Made by a program: the position numbers and the translations under genes. The notes under the pieces were generated by a model. The model was not told the DNA's origin and did not search any database. It worked only from the letters and a program-made list of their open reading frames with translations. From positions 1-35,036 of the forward strand of contig CAYQQK010000021.1 of assembly GCA_964420065.1 (NCBI GenBank): DNA of 35,036 bases, written 5' to 3'. Positions 22,206 to 30,141 of this stretch are shown here, piece after piece. The number at the start of each line of letters is the position of its first letter. The first letter of the stretch is position 1. Origin of the DNA: CAYQQK01 sp964420065. GTDB taxonomy: Bacteria; Bacillota; Dethiobacteria; DTU022.

Positions 22206-23909
22206 TCAGCTTCCGGCCGGGTTGGCGAGGCCGCTTTTCAAAGTTCCGTCCGCCTCCATCCGGACAAAGGTATGGCGCCGGAACCGCCCATCGTCGGTTT
22301 CGGGATAATCGGAACGCAGGTGCGCGCCCCGGCTCTCGCGCCGTTCCAGGGCTCCGAGGACGATCGCTTTTGCCGCGGGCAGCGCCAGGTGTAGTTCGGC
22401 TGCCTCCAGGAGCTGCCGGTTGCAGATTCGTTCCGGGTGGATCGCCAGGCTCCGTGCTTTTTTGGACAGCGCTTCCAACCCGGACAGGGCCCGGAGCAGG
22501 TCATGCTCTTCGCGAACCGGTCCGGCCAGGCGCCACAGGCATTCTCCCAGACGGGCCTTCAGATCTTGCGGCTGGTGGCGGCCGTTTCCGGAAAGCATCT
22601 GTTTCCAGCGTGAAGCGGCCTCGTGCAGAGCGCCGGCCGCGTCCGCTTGCGGGTGTTCCCGCGCCGTCCCCGGCGGGCCGGCGTCCATTGCCGCCGCACG
22701 CCCGCTGGAAGGACCGAAGACGAAAATTTCGCTCAAGGCTGCCGAACCGATCCGGTTCCCGCCGTGCACACCGGCCTGCACTTCCCCGGCGGCGTAGAGA
22801 CCGGGCACCCCGGTTTCACCCCGTGTGCCGGTCCGGATGCCGCCCAGTTGGAAATGAGCGGTCGGGAGAACGCTCCAGGGCTCCTGCCAGCGGTATGCTT
22901 TGATCCCGTAAGCCAGGCGTACGCTTTCAAAAATACCGCTGGCCCGGACGGAGCGGTAGATCCGGTCCCCGTCGGGCCGGTTCAGGTTGGGGGCAAGATC
23001 CAGCAACAGCCCCCCCTCCGCGGTCATCCTCCCGCCGGCGATGGCTTCCATCATGACCCGGGTCACGGCGGCCCTGGTCAGACGGTTGATCCTCCCCTCC
23101 AGCAGAACCTTGCCGGCGCCGTCCAGGAGCCGCCCGGCCGGGCCGGCGGTGGAAGGTTCGCCACAGAGAGCGCCGATCATGGACCGGGGGTGGGTCAGGC
23201 CAAAGGGGATATACTGGATCTGTTCCATATCCCACAGAACGGCACCGGCCCGTAAAGCCAGGGCCAGGCCGTCTCCCGTTGCGCCCCGGTAATTGGAGGT
23301 ATGCGGCCCGTAAAGGGCGCTGCAGCCGCCGGTGGCCAGCAAAACCGCCCTGCAGGCAAAGGCCGAAAAACGTCCTTGCCGCAGGTCCAGGGTCAGAACC
23401 CCGCTCACCCGTCCCCCCGATTGAACCAGTTCCAGGGCGATCTGGGGTGCGAAAACGGGGATCCCGGCTTGTCCCAGGGCGGCTCTGAACGCCGCTCCCA
23501 GGGCCGGCCCGCCGCCCAGGTTGACCATGCTCCGGGGTTGGCTTTGGCCGCCGGTCCGGTAAACAAGAGCGGGTGAAAAACCGCCGTGCGCCTCTCGCCG
23601 GAAGAGAGGCCCCAGTTTTTCCAGGGTCGCTGCGGCGTGAGCCGCTTCAGCGGCCAGAGTTTCAACCAGGGACGGTTCGCTCAGGCCCGCCCCGCTCTCC
23701 AAAACATCGCTCAAAAAGGCGGCGCCGCTGTCCCCGGGCAGGAATCCGGGGACAGCGGTTCTTCCGATGGAGAGACGGGTATTACCCTGACCGGGAGGAT
23801 CCTTGCTCACCAGAGCGACCGTCTTTCCCATTGCCGCGCCGTGGATTGCGGCCAGGGCGGCCGCCCCGCCGCCCCCGATACAAATCAGATCGTAAGCGTG
23901 CAGTTCCAT
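22206..23909 (-). CDS. Fumarate reductase/succinate dehydrogenase-like flavoprotein
   Basis: The 567-residue FAD protein belongs to the FrdA/SdhA/aspartate-oxidase superfamily. It shows the N-terminal dinucleotide motif IGGGGAAALAAIHGA, ATGGCSALYG, GDGLALALRAGA, AHFQLGGI (His352), HGGNRIGSAALSE (Arg386) and a C-terminal ESRGAHLRSDYPETDD segment. The catalytic arginine position is plausibly Arg279. However, the covalent-FAD histidine of classical FrdA is not present (QGNTRLS around residue 43) and the usual HPTG is IPFG (234-237). Thus FAD is probably not covalently bound and the substrate may differ from fumarate or succinate. The ATG at 23909 has GGGGGAG 8 bases upstream. It is divergent from mmdA. 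Confidence 0.88.
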   Translation of the reverse strand: MELHAYDLICIGGGGAAALAAIHGAAMGKTVALVSKDPPGQGNTRLSIGRTAVPGFLPGDSGAAFLSDVLESGAGLSEPSLVETLAAEAAHAAATLEKLGPLFRREAHGGFSPALVYRTGGQSQPRSMVNLGGGPALGAAFRAALGQAGIPVFAPQIALELVQSGGRVSGVLTLDLRQGRFSAFACRAVLLATGGCSALYGPHTSNYRGATGDGLALALRAGAVLWDMEQIQYIPFGLTHPRSMIGALCGEPSTAGPAGRLLDGAGKVLLEGRINRLTRAAVTRVMMEAIAGGRMTAEGGLLLDLAPNLNRPDGDRIYRSVRASGIFESVRLAYGIKAYRWQEPWSVLPTAHFQLGGIRTGTRGETGVPGLYAAGEVQAGVHGGNRIGSAALSEIFVFGPSSGRAAAMDAGPPGTAREHPQADAAGALHEAASRWKQMLSGNGRHQPQDLKARLGECLWRLAGPVREEHDLLRALSGLEALSKKARSLAIHPERICNRQLLEAAELHLALPAAKAIVLGALERRESRGAHLRSDYPETDDGRFRRHTFVRMEADGTLKSGLANPAGS

Positions 23910-23980
23910 CAAAAAAGCTCCCCCTTTACCGGTCTAATCTTATTGTATCAAAAGTCTGAACAGAAGAGGGCGCCGCCCGA

Positions 23981-24008
23981 TTTTTTCCGGCCGGCCGGTC
24001 GGAAAAAA
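23981..24008. repeat. 28-bp near-perfect palindrome between frdA-like gene and mmdA
   Basis: TTTTTTCCG, GCCGGCCGG-like core and CGGAAAAAA form a dyad of 28 bases broken only by one G-T pair. The T-run comes first and the A-run last, the reverse of an intrinsic terminator on either strand. Lying in the divergent promoter region it suits an operator for a dimeric regulator, but no regulator gene is adjacent. Confidence 0.6.
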
Positions 24009-24019
24009 CCCCGGTAATC

Positions 24020-24048
24020 TTGACCATTGCCGGTGCTGCTGGTATGGT
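24020..24048 (+). promoter_or_regulatory. Promoter of the mmd operon
   Basis: TTGACC (24020-24025, five of six) and TATGGT (24043-24048, four of six) are separated by 17 bases. The palindrome at 23981-24008 ends just upstream of the -35 box, a position that favours an activator or a looped regulator. Confidence 0.5.
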
Positions 24049-24140
24049 TACAATATCGGGAAAGCACCGCATGCGGCCGGTGCCGGATCTTGCCGATCGT
24101 TCCTGTTGATTCTTGATTCCCGAAAGGGTGAGTGGAGGCC

Positions 24141-25682
24141 ATGGAAAAAAAGCTGCATTTTCTTGAACAGAGGCAACGGCTGATCCGGGCGGGAGGCGGG
24201 GAACAACGCATCGCCGCCCAGCATGAAAAGGGAAAAGGAACCGCCCGCGAAAGGCTGGCCTTGCTGCTGGACGAAGGGAGCCTGATCGAACTGGGGACCC
24301 ATGTTCAGTCGGAACTGACCGATGCCGGTTCCCTGGAGATCAACTACCCCGGGGAGGGGGTAGTAACCGGTTGCGGGACAGTAAACGGCCGCCGTATTTA
24401 TGTCTTTGCCCAGGACTTTACCGTGGCCGGGGGCTCGCTTGGTGAAGCCCACGCCGCCAAGATATGTCACATCCTCGACCTGGCCGCCAGGACCGGCTGT
24501 CCGGTGATCGGCATCAACGATTCCGGGGGGGCCCGGATCCAGGAGGGCGTCTGTGCCTTGAACGGCTACGGCTCGATCTTTTACCGCAACACCGTCTATT
24601 CCGGCGTCATCCCCCAGATTGCGGTGATCATGGGACCGAGCGCCGGGGGCGCGGTTTATTCGCCGGCCATTCAAGATTTTATTTTCATGGTCAAAGGAAC
24701 CGGCAATATGTTTATCACCGGCCCCCAGGTGATCCGGGCGGTCACCGGGGAAGAGGTCGGTTCGGAGGAGCTGGGCGGGGCGCAGGCCCACAATGAAACC
24801 AGCGGCGTCGCCCACTTCATCGCTTCCGGGGAGGCCGAATGCTTCGAACAGGTGCGAACCCTGCTCGGCTACCTGCCCTCGAACAATGTCGAGGACGCCC
24901 CCCTGGCCGAAGCGCGGGACCCGGAGCGGGATCCGGCCACCCTGATCGGGGTTGTACCCGACAACCCGAACCACTCCTACGATGTGCGGGAAATAATTTT
25001 GGGTGTTGTTGACGGCGCCTCCTTTCTGGAGGTACACCGCCTGTACGCGCCGAATGCGGTCGTCGGTTTTGCGCGCATGGCCGGCCGTCCGGTTGGAATC
25101 ATCGCCAATCAGCCCGGGGTCAAGGCGGGATGTCTCGATATCAATTGTTCGGATAAAATTGCCCGGTTTGTTCGTTTTTGCGATTGTTTCAACCTGCCTC
25201 TCATTACCTTTGTCGATGTGCCGGGCTATCTCCCGGGGGTGGAGCAGGAATGGGGCGGCATCATCCGCCACGGCGCCAAGATTCTCTATGCCTACTCCGA
25301 GGCCAGCGTGCCCCAGATCTCGATCATTTTGCGCAAGGCCTACGGCGGCGCCTACATCGCCATGAGCTCCCGCTCCCTGGGTGCGGATCTTTGCCTGGCC
25401 TGGCCCACGGCTGAAATTGCCGTCATGGGCCCGGACGGCGCGGTGAACGTGATCCACCGCCGTGAGATCGAGGCGGCGGCGGACCGGGAGGCAAAACGTT
25501 GCGAGCTGGTCGAAGCGTACAGAACCAAATATGCCAACCCGTACATCGCGGCGGCCCGGGGCTGGATCGACGCGGTGATCCATCCGCAGCAGACCCGCGG
25601 AGCCTTGCTGGAAGGCCTCGCCATGCTGGAAAACCGGCACGAGCAGCGCCCCGCCAGAAAGCACGGCAACATTCCCCTTTAA
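24141..25682 (+). CDS. mmdA: Methylmalonyl-CoA decarboxylase alpha subunit (carboxyltransferase)
   Basis: This subunit moves the carboxyl group from (S)-methylmalonyl-CoA to biotin on MmdC; relatives act as propionyl-CoA carboxylase beta chains. The 513-residue protein has GKGTARERLALLLD, DFTVAGGSLGE, INDSGGARIQEG, the oxyanion-hole GPSAGGAVYSPA, PGYLPGVEQEWGGIIRHGAK and ILRKAYGGAYIAMSSR. The ATG at 24141 matches family starts; GTG at 24132 is an alternative because the nearest GGAGG sits only 2 bases from the ATG. The following genes supply the delta, biotin carrier and membrane beta subunits. No biotin carboxylase is present, which argues for a Na+-pumping decarboxylase rather than an ATP-driven carboxylase. 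Confidence 0.94.
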   Translation: MEKKLHFLEQRQRLIRAGGGEQRIAAQHEKGKGTARERLALLLDEGSLIELGTHVQSELTDAGSLEINYPGEGVVTGCGTVNGRRIYVFAQDFTVAGGSLGEAHAAKICHILDLAARTGCPVIGINDSGGARIQEGVCALNGYGSIFYRNTVYSGVIPQIAVIMGPSAGGAVYSPAIQDFIFMVKGTGNMFITGPQVIRAVTGEEVGSEELGGAQAHNETSGVAHFIASGEAECFEQVRTLLGYLPSNNVEDAPLAEARDPERDPATLIGVVPDNPNHSYDVREIILGVVDGASFLEVHRLYAPNAVVGFARMAGRPVGIIANQPGVKAGCLDINCSDKIARFVRFCDCFNLPLITFVDVPGYLPGVEQEWGGIIRHGAKILYAYSEASVPQISIILRKAYGGAYIAMSSRSLGADLCLAWPTAEIAVMGPDGAVNVIHRREIEAAADREAKRCELVEAYRTKYANPYIAAARGWIDAVIHPQQTRGALLEGLAMLENRHEQRPARKHGNIPL

Positions 25683-25813
25683 AAAGAATGGAGACCCACT
25701 CATTTCAAAACATAAAAACCGGGAAACGTCAACCGCAATGCATCGAACAGGTTGAACTGACCGATCTCCCCGCAAGGAGACAGGTTGACTATTCAAGAAA
25801 GGGCTGTAGTGGT

Positions 25814-26224
25814 GTGGGTAAAGTAGAATATGCGCTGATCATTGTCGCTCTGGGGTTGGGCGGGGTTTTATTCGCCCTGTTCCTGCTTTACCTGGTATTT
25901 GAACTTTTCGGCAGGCTGTTAAACCGGTTCCGGTTGAAGAGTGCCGCCGCCCTGCACCGGTCCGGTATTCAGGGCCCGGTTTCTCCCGTTCCGGAGGCGA
26001 CCGGGGAGGCCCAACCGGCGCTGGTTGCGGCTGTAACGGCGGCAATTTACTGCTGCCTGGAAAAAGGGACGGAGCGGGATCCCCTTCCCGCCCCCGTTTG
26101 GTGTTCGGAACAGGTTTCCGCGGTCTGGCGTCTCGAAGGGCGCCGGTTGCAGTTGGAAGGCAGGAGGCGCATCGATTTTTTGAGGAGGCAATGGAAAGGT
26201 GAGAAAGTTCAAAATCACCGTTGA
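25814..26224 (+). CDS. mmdD: OadG/MmdD-type small membrane subunit of sodium-pump decarboxylase
   Basis: This small subunit tethers the carboxyltransferase and biotin carrier to the membrane pump. The 136-residue protein starts with one strong membrane helix (YALIIVALGLGGVLFALFLL), then a hydrophilic linker, an AALVAAVTAAIYCCLEKG-like helix and a C-terminal W-R-L-E-G-R-R motif followed by basic residues, which is typical of the OadG/MmdD C-terminus. The GTG at 25814 puts the helix right at the N-terminus, and AAAGGG lies upstream; an in-frame ATG at 25688 lacks a ribosome site and would add a hydrophilic stretch. The end overlaps mmdC by 26 bases. Sequence conservation in this family is low, so the call leans on context. 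Confidence 0.75.
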   Translation: MGKVEYALIIVALGLGGVLFALFLLYLVFELFGRLLNRFRLKSAAALHRSGIQGPVSPVPEATGEAQPALVAAVTAAIYCCLEKGTERDPLPAPVWCSEQVSAVWRLEGRRLQLEGRRRIDFLRRQWKGEKVQNHR

Positions 26225-26582
26225 CGGCCGGGAATTTGCGGTCACGGTGGAAGAAGTACAAGGGAACAAAACCGCGACCGGGTTGAGCGGAACGGAGCCG
26301 CGCCCGGCGGGCTCTCCCGCCGGTCCCCCTACCGCCCCGGCAACGGCTCCGGAAACGGTTTTACCCGGCGGGTTTGCGGTTCCGGCGCCCATGCCCGGTT
26401 TGATCGTGGAAATACCGGTCAAAGCCGGGGACACGGTGGCGGCGGGGGATGTGATCGTGATCCTGGAAGCGATGAAAATGGAAAACGAAGTGACCACCCC
26501 GGTGGGGGGAACGGTGACCGCTGTAATGGTAAAAAAAGGGGACTCGGTTGATACCGGCACCCCCCTGCTCACAATCAGTTGA
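26199..26582 (+). CDS. mmdC: Methylmalonyl-CoA decarboxylase biotin carrier subunit
   Basis: This 127-residue biotinyl carrier shuttles carboxyl groups from MmdA to MmdB. It has a short N-terminal segment (MRKFKITVDGREFAVTVEEV), a flexible alanine/proline-rich linker (about residues 30-56) and a C-terminal biotinyl domain with PAPMPGLI and the biotinylation motif EAMKMEN, Lys93 being the attachment site. The GTG start at 26199 overlaps the end of mmdD by 26 bases in another frame, with AGGCAATGGAAAGGTG nearby as the initiation region, which implies translational coupling. The arrangement A-D-C-B is like that in known methylmalonyl-CoA decarboxylase operons, without a separate epsilon gene. 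Confidence 0.95.
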   Translation: MRKFKITVDGREFAVTVEEVQGNKTATGLSGTEPRPAGSPAGPPTAPATAPETVLPGGFAVPAPMPGLIVEIPVKAGDTVAAGDVIVILEAMKMENEVTTPVGGTVTAVMVKKGDSVDTGTPLLTIS

Positions 26583-26626
26583 CACTTGTTCTTGATACTC
26601 ACGGGTACAGGTAAGGGGGATACAAC

Positions 26627-27757
26627 GTGTTGCACATGGTCCGCACATTTTTGCTGAGTACCGGGTTCGTGAACCTTGCTTTACCGGACGGGGTGATGAT
26701 CGTTATCGCCTGCGGGCTGCTTTACCTGGGCATCGTGAAAAAGTATGAACCGCTGCTCCTGGTCCCGATTGCTTTCGGCATGTTGCTGGTCAATTTGCCC
26801 CAGGGCGACTTGATGCAGCCGCCCCTGGACGGTCAACCGGGCGGCCTTTTATATTATCTTTCGCAGGGTGTGGAATTGAGCATATTCCCGCCCCTGATCT
26901 TCCTGGGTGTGGGGGCGATGACCGATTTCGGCCCCCTGATCGCCAACCCGGTCACGCTGATGCTCGGTGCGGCGGCCCAGTTCGGGATCTTCATCACCTT
27001 TCTCGGGGCGTATTTCATGGGTTTTACGGCTCCGCAGGCGGGGGCGATCGGGATCATCGGCGGGGCGGACGGGCCCACGGCCATTTTCCTGGCCAACAAG
27101 CTGGCTCCGGAACTGCTCGGTTCCATCGCCATCGCCGCCTACTCCTACATGGCCCTGGTCCCGATCATCCAGCCGCCGATCATGCGCCTTTTAACCACGC
27201 CGCAGGAACGGCGGGTGGTGATGAAACAGCTCCGCCCTGTTTCCAGGACGGAGCGGGTCGTTTTTCCGATCGTCGTCATCCTCCTCACCGGCCTGCTCCT
27301 GCCGGCGGCGATTCCCCTTCTGGGCATGCTCATGTTCGGCAACCTGCTGCGCGAATGCGGAGTGACCGAACGGCTGAGCAAAACCGCTCAAAACGATCTG
27401 AACAACATCGTCGTCATTTTTCTCGGGCTGGCGGTTGGCGCCAAGGCCACGGCATCATTCTTTTTGACCACGGCCACGATCAAGATCCTGATCATGGGCA
27501 TGCTCGCTTTCGCTTTCGGCACCGCCGGCGGGGTGCTCATGGGCAAACTGCTTTACGTTGTCACCGGGGGCGCGGTTAACCCCCTGATCGGATCGGCCGG
27601 GGTTTCGGCGGTTCCGATGGCGGCCCGGGTTTCACAAACGGTGGGCAAGGAAGCCAACCCGAACAATTATCTGCTCATGCACGCGATGGGACCGAACGTG
27701 GCCGGGGTGATCGGGTCGGCGGTGGTGGCGGGGATATTTTTAAGCATGCTCGGCTAA
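26627..27757 (+). CDS. mmdB: Sodium ion-translocating decarboxylase beta subunit
   Basis: MmdB decarboxylates carboxybiotin and exports Na+, conserving the free energy of decarboxylation as a sodium gradient. The 376-residue protein has about nine to eleven membrane segments and the hallmark motifs FLGVGAMTDFGPL, GAIGIIGGADGPTAIF (containing the conserved Asp), YMALVPIIQPP, FGNLLRECGV and NPLIGSAGVSAVPMAARV with LLMHAMGPNVAGVIGSA. The GTG at 26627 has GGGGG about 7 bases upstream. It ends the operon. The adjacent FrdAB-like genes make a succinate-to-propionate scheme attractive, but methylmalonyl-CoA mutase and epimerase are not in the window. Confidence 0.96.
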   Translation: MLHMVRTFLLSTGFVNLALPDGVMIVIACGLLYLGIVKKYEPLLLVPIAFGMLLVNLPQGDLMQPPLDGQPGGLLYYLSQGVELSIFPPLIFLGVGAMTDFGPLIANPVTLMLGAAAQFGIFITFLGAYFMGFTAPQAGAIGIIGGADGPTAIFLANKLAPELLGSIAIAAYSYMALVPIIQPPIMRLLTTPQERRVVMKQLRPVSRTERVVFPIVVILLTGLLLPAAIPLLGMLMFGNLLRECGVTERLSKTAQNDLNNIVVIFLGLAVGAKATASFFLTTATIKILIMGMLAFAFGTAGGVLMGKLLYVVTGGAVNPLIGSAGVSAVPMAARVSQTVGKEANPNNYLLMHAMGPNVAGVIGSAVVAGIFLSMLG

Positions 27758-27841
27758 TGCGGTTGCTGCCGCACCGGCCGGTTTTATCCGGTTAGCCCCT
27801 GACCCCGGCCCGGCAAGGCTGCTGTTTGTTCCGTAATCCTT

Positions 27842-28990
27842 TTAGCTTCGGCATTTTTCGGAGGCGGTTTTCCAGAGTCCGAGCACCTCTGCCGTTTTCC
27901 ATTCGAGCAGGTCCTTGGCCCGGGACATGGATTCTTTCGAGGCCAGCGGCCCGGGGGAAATGGAAAAACAGGCCGTGATCCCCTCCCGGTGGAATTCCGC
28001 GGTATTTTGGGGCACGCTGCCGGCGAAAAGAATGACCGGAACCCCGTATTTTTTGGCCATCCGAGCCGCGCCGATCGGCGCCTTGCCGCAAGCCGACTGG
28101 GCGTCGAGCTTCCCCTCCCCGGTCAAGAGCAGGTCGGCCCGGGCCAGGTCCTTTTCGATTTCCAAAGCATCCAGGACCAGATCGATACCCGGGATCAGTT
28201 GTGCTCCGAGGAAGGCGATCAGACCGGCCCCGAGACCTCCCGCAGCCCCGCTTCCGGGGACATTTTCCACCTCCACTCCGAGATCCCGGCGGAGCACCTG
28301 CGCGTAGTGACGCAGGGCCCGGTCGAGAGTATCGATCATGGGTTTGGAGGCTCCCTTTTGGGGCCCGTAGATCACGGAGGCGCCCCGGGGACCGGTCAGC
28401 AGATTGTTGACGTCGCAGGCCACCCGGATCGCAGTTTTTTTCAGGCGGGGATCCAGCCCCGTCGTGTCAACGTGTTCCAGCCGGAGGAGTGCCGCGCCTC
28501 CGGGAGGCAGATCCCGTCCATTCTGATCAATAAACCTTACCCCCAGGGCCCGGGCCATGCCGGCCCCGCCGTCATTCGTGGCGCTGCCGCCAATACCGAT
28601 GATCAGCCGGGGGCAGCCACACTCAAGGGCATGCCGGATCAATTCGCCGGTGCCGTCGGTGGAGGCGGCAAGAGGATTCCTCCGGTTTTCCGGAATCAGG
28701 CTCAGGCCGGAAGCCGCCGCCGATTCGATCACCGCCGTCCGCCCGTCCGGCATGATCCCCCAGCCAGCCCGGACCGGTGTTCCCAGCGGCCCGGTGACCG
28801 TATCGAACCGCATTTCTCCCCCTGCTGCTTCAACCAGGGTGGGCACCAGCCCCTCGCCTCCATCGGAAAGGGGCACCGGAATCAGTTCCGCCTGCGGGTA
28901 GACCCGGGCCGCGCCGCGGGCCATACACGCGGCGGCCTCGGCGGCGGTCAGGCTGTCCTTGAACTTGTCCGGAGCAATGATGATGCGCAT
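27842..28990 (-). CDS. Glycerate kinase
   Basis: The 382-residue protein is a glycerate 2- (or 3-) kinase of the GarK/GlxK family, which phosphorylates D-glycerate so that it enters glycolysis. It begins MRIIIAPDKFKDSLTA and shows VPLSDGGEG, the GIGGSATNDGGAGMARALG motif, GPQKGA and a C-terminal LLTGEGKLDAQSACGKAP. The ATG at 28990 has a G-rich ribosome site about 11 bases upstream. It is a single gene on the minus strand, convergent with mmdB and divergent from the sirtuin gene. No source of glycerate (serine cycle or glyoxylate genes) is nearby. Confidence 0.95.
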   Translation of the reverse strand: MRIIIAPDKFKDSLTAAEAAACMARGAARVYPQAELIPVPLSDGGEGLVPTLVEAAGGEMRFDTVTGPLGTPVRAGWGIMPDGRTAVIESAAASGLSLIPENRRNPLAASTDGTGELIRHALECGCPRLIIGIGGSATNDGGAGMARALGVRFIDQNGRDLPPGGAALLRLEHVDTTGLDPRLKKTAIRVACDVNNLLTGPRGASVIYGPQKGASKPMIDTLDRALRHYAQVLRRDLGVEVENVPGSGAAGGLGAGLIAFLGAQLIPGIDLVLDALEIEKDLARADLLLTGEGKLDAQSACGKAPIGAARMAKKYGVPVILFAGSVPQNTAEFHREGITACFSISPGPLASKESMSRAKDLLEWKTAEVLGLWKTASEKCRS

Positions 28991-29131
28991 GGTCCGTCTT
29001 CCCCCCCCCGCCGCCTCCTCCGGCGGCGATGGTCAAGCTTTCTGCAAATACCCCCCTGAACCCTTTACGTCCCGGCGTTGCCGGGAGAGCTTTTCACCTG
29101 GCCGCCCGCCGGGGGGGTCGGGGCGGGACTA

Positions 29132-29140
29132 TGATACAAT
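29132..29140 (+). promoter_or_regulatory. Possible extended -10 promoter of sirtuin gene
   Basis: TG-A-TACAAT at 29132-29140 forms an extended -10 about 45 bases before the gene; the DNA upstream is very GC-rich and shows no -35 box. Confidence 0.35.
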
Positions 29141-29185
29141 CGAAAATGGCGGTTCCCATCCCAAAACCCTTAGGAGGAGAAAACA

Positions 29186-29944
29186 GTGAACTACAGTGAA
29201 AAGATCGCCCGCGCCGCGGCACTCATCAAAAAAAGCGAGGTGGTTTACGCTTTGACCGGGGCCGGAATGAGTACCGAAAGCGGTATCCCCGACTTTCGCA
29301 GCCCGGGCACCGGCCTCTGGGAAAAAGTTGACCCGGTCAAAACCTCCTCGGCGCAGGTTCTTCATCATGATCCGCGCCTGTTCTATGAAACCGGGTTTGC
29401 TCGCTTCGTCGGTATCGCCCGCGCGGAACCGAACCCCGGTCATTTTGCCCTGGCCCGACTCGAAGCCCTCGGTCTGTTGAAAGGGCTGGTGACCCAGAAC
29501 ATCGATGGCCTTCATGTCAAGGCCGGTCATAAAAACATATGGGAGGTGCACGGTCACCTCCGCAGCGGTCATTGCATGCGCTGCCGGCGGCGCTACCCCT
29601 TCGCCGAACTGGTTGGACAGGTCGAGCGCAAAATTATCCCGCCCCTGTGCCGGGCCTGTTCCGGCGTCCTTCGCCCGGATGTGGTTCTTTTCGGCGATCC
29701 CATGCCGGAATTCTTTTTCGACGCCAGCAAAACGATTGAAAGAAGGTGTGATCTGATGCTGGTCGCCGGCAGCAGTTTGGCCGTCTACCCGGTGGCGGAT
29801 CTGCCGCGCCTGGCGTCCCGGCTGATCATCGTCAATTTACAACCGACACCCCATGATCATCACGCTGCGGTGGTCGTCCGTGAAAAATGCGGCATGGTCT
29901 TGCAGGACCTGGTCGCGGCCGTTGAAATCGGTTTGAAAACCTGA
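29186..29944 (+). CDS. NAD-dependent protein deacylase (sirtuin, CobB/Sir2 family)
   Basis: Sirtuins remove acyl groups from lysine side chains using NAD+, controlling enzymes such as acetyl-CoA synthetase. The 252-residue product has the NAD motif GAGMSTESGIPDFRS (25-39), TQNIDGLH (103-110), the catalytic His122 in EVHG, the zinc cysteines CMRC (130, 133) and CRAC (155, 158), and GSSLAVYPVADL. The GTG at 29186 has AGGAGG 8 bases upstream. It is followed by an intrinsic terminator at 30029-30052 and appears to be a single-gene unit, so its protein targets cannot be deduced. Confidence 0.95.
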   Translation: MNYSEKIARAAALIKKSEVVYALTGAGMSTESGIPDFRSPGTGLWEKVDPVKTSSAQVLHHDPRLFYETGFARFVGIARAEPNPGHFALARLEALGLLKGLVTQNIDGLHVKAGHKNIWEVHGHLRSGHCMRCRRRYPFAELVGQVERKIIPPLCRACSGVLRPDVVLFGDPMPEFFFDASKTIERRCDLMLVAGSSLAVYPVADLPRLASRLIIVNLQPTPHDHHAAVVVREKCGMVLQDLVAAVEIGLKT

Positions 29945-30028
29945 TCGGCGGATCGGCGGCACCGCCTTGACCCTGCCGGCCGCCTTCCGTCAGGCCCGCA
30001 TCCCGGCCGCATGAAGCGGTGGCCGAAG

Positions 30029-30052
30029 GCTCGCCCGAAAGGCGGGTCTTTT
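30029..30052 (+). terminator. Terminator after sirtuin gene
   Basis: GCTCGCC and GGCGGGT form a seven-pair stem with a five-base loop, followed by CTTTT. It lies 85 bases after the sirtuin stop and before the glucosaminidase gene. Confidence 0.6.
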
Positions 30053-30141
30053 AAATTGCATGAATTTGGGGAATACTATCGCCCTGTTGAACGAAGCCCG
30101 TGGCATCGCAGCCGCGCGGCCGTCAAAGGGGGCGAAAACAC

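Noticed and set aside
23981..24008. The T6-stem-A6 palindrome as an intrinsic terminator
   Set aside because: The T-run precedes the stem on both strands; a terminator needs it after the stem. It also lies in a divergent promoter region where no transcript should end.
24048..25796. A 582-codon open frame on the minus strand opposite mmdA
   Set aside because: It lies entirely antisense to mmdA and its promoter, has no recognisable domain and no ribosome site.
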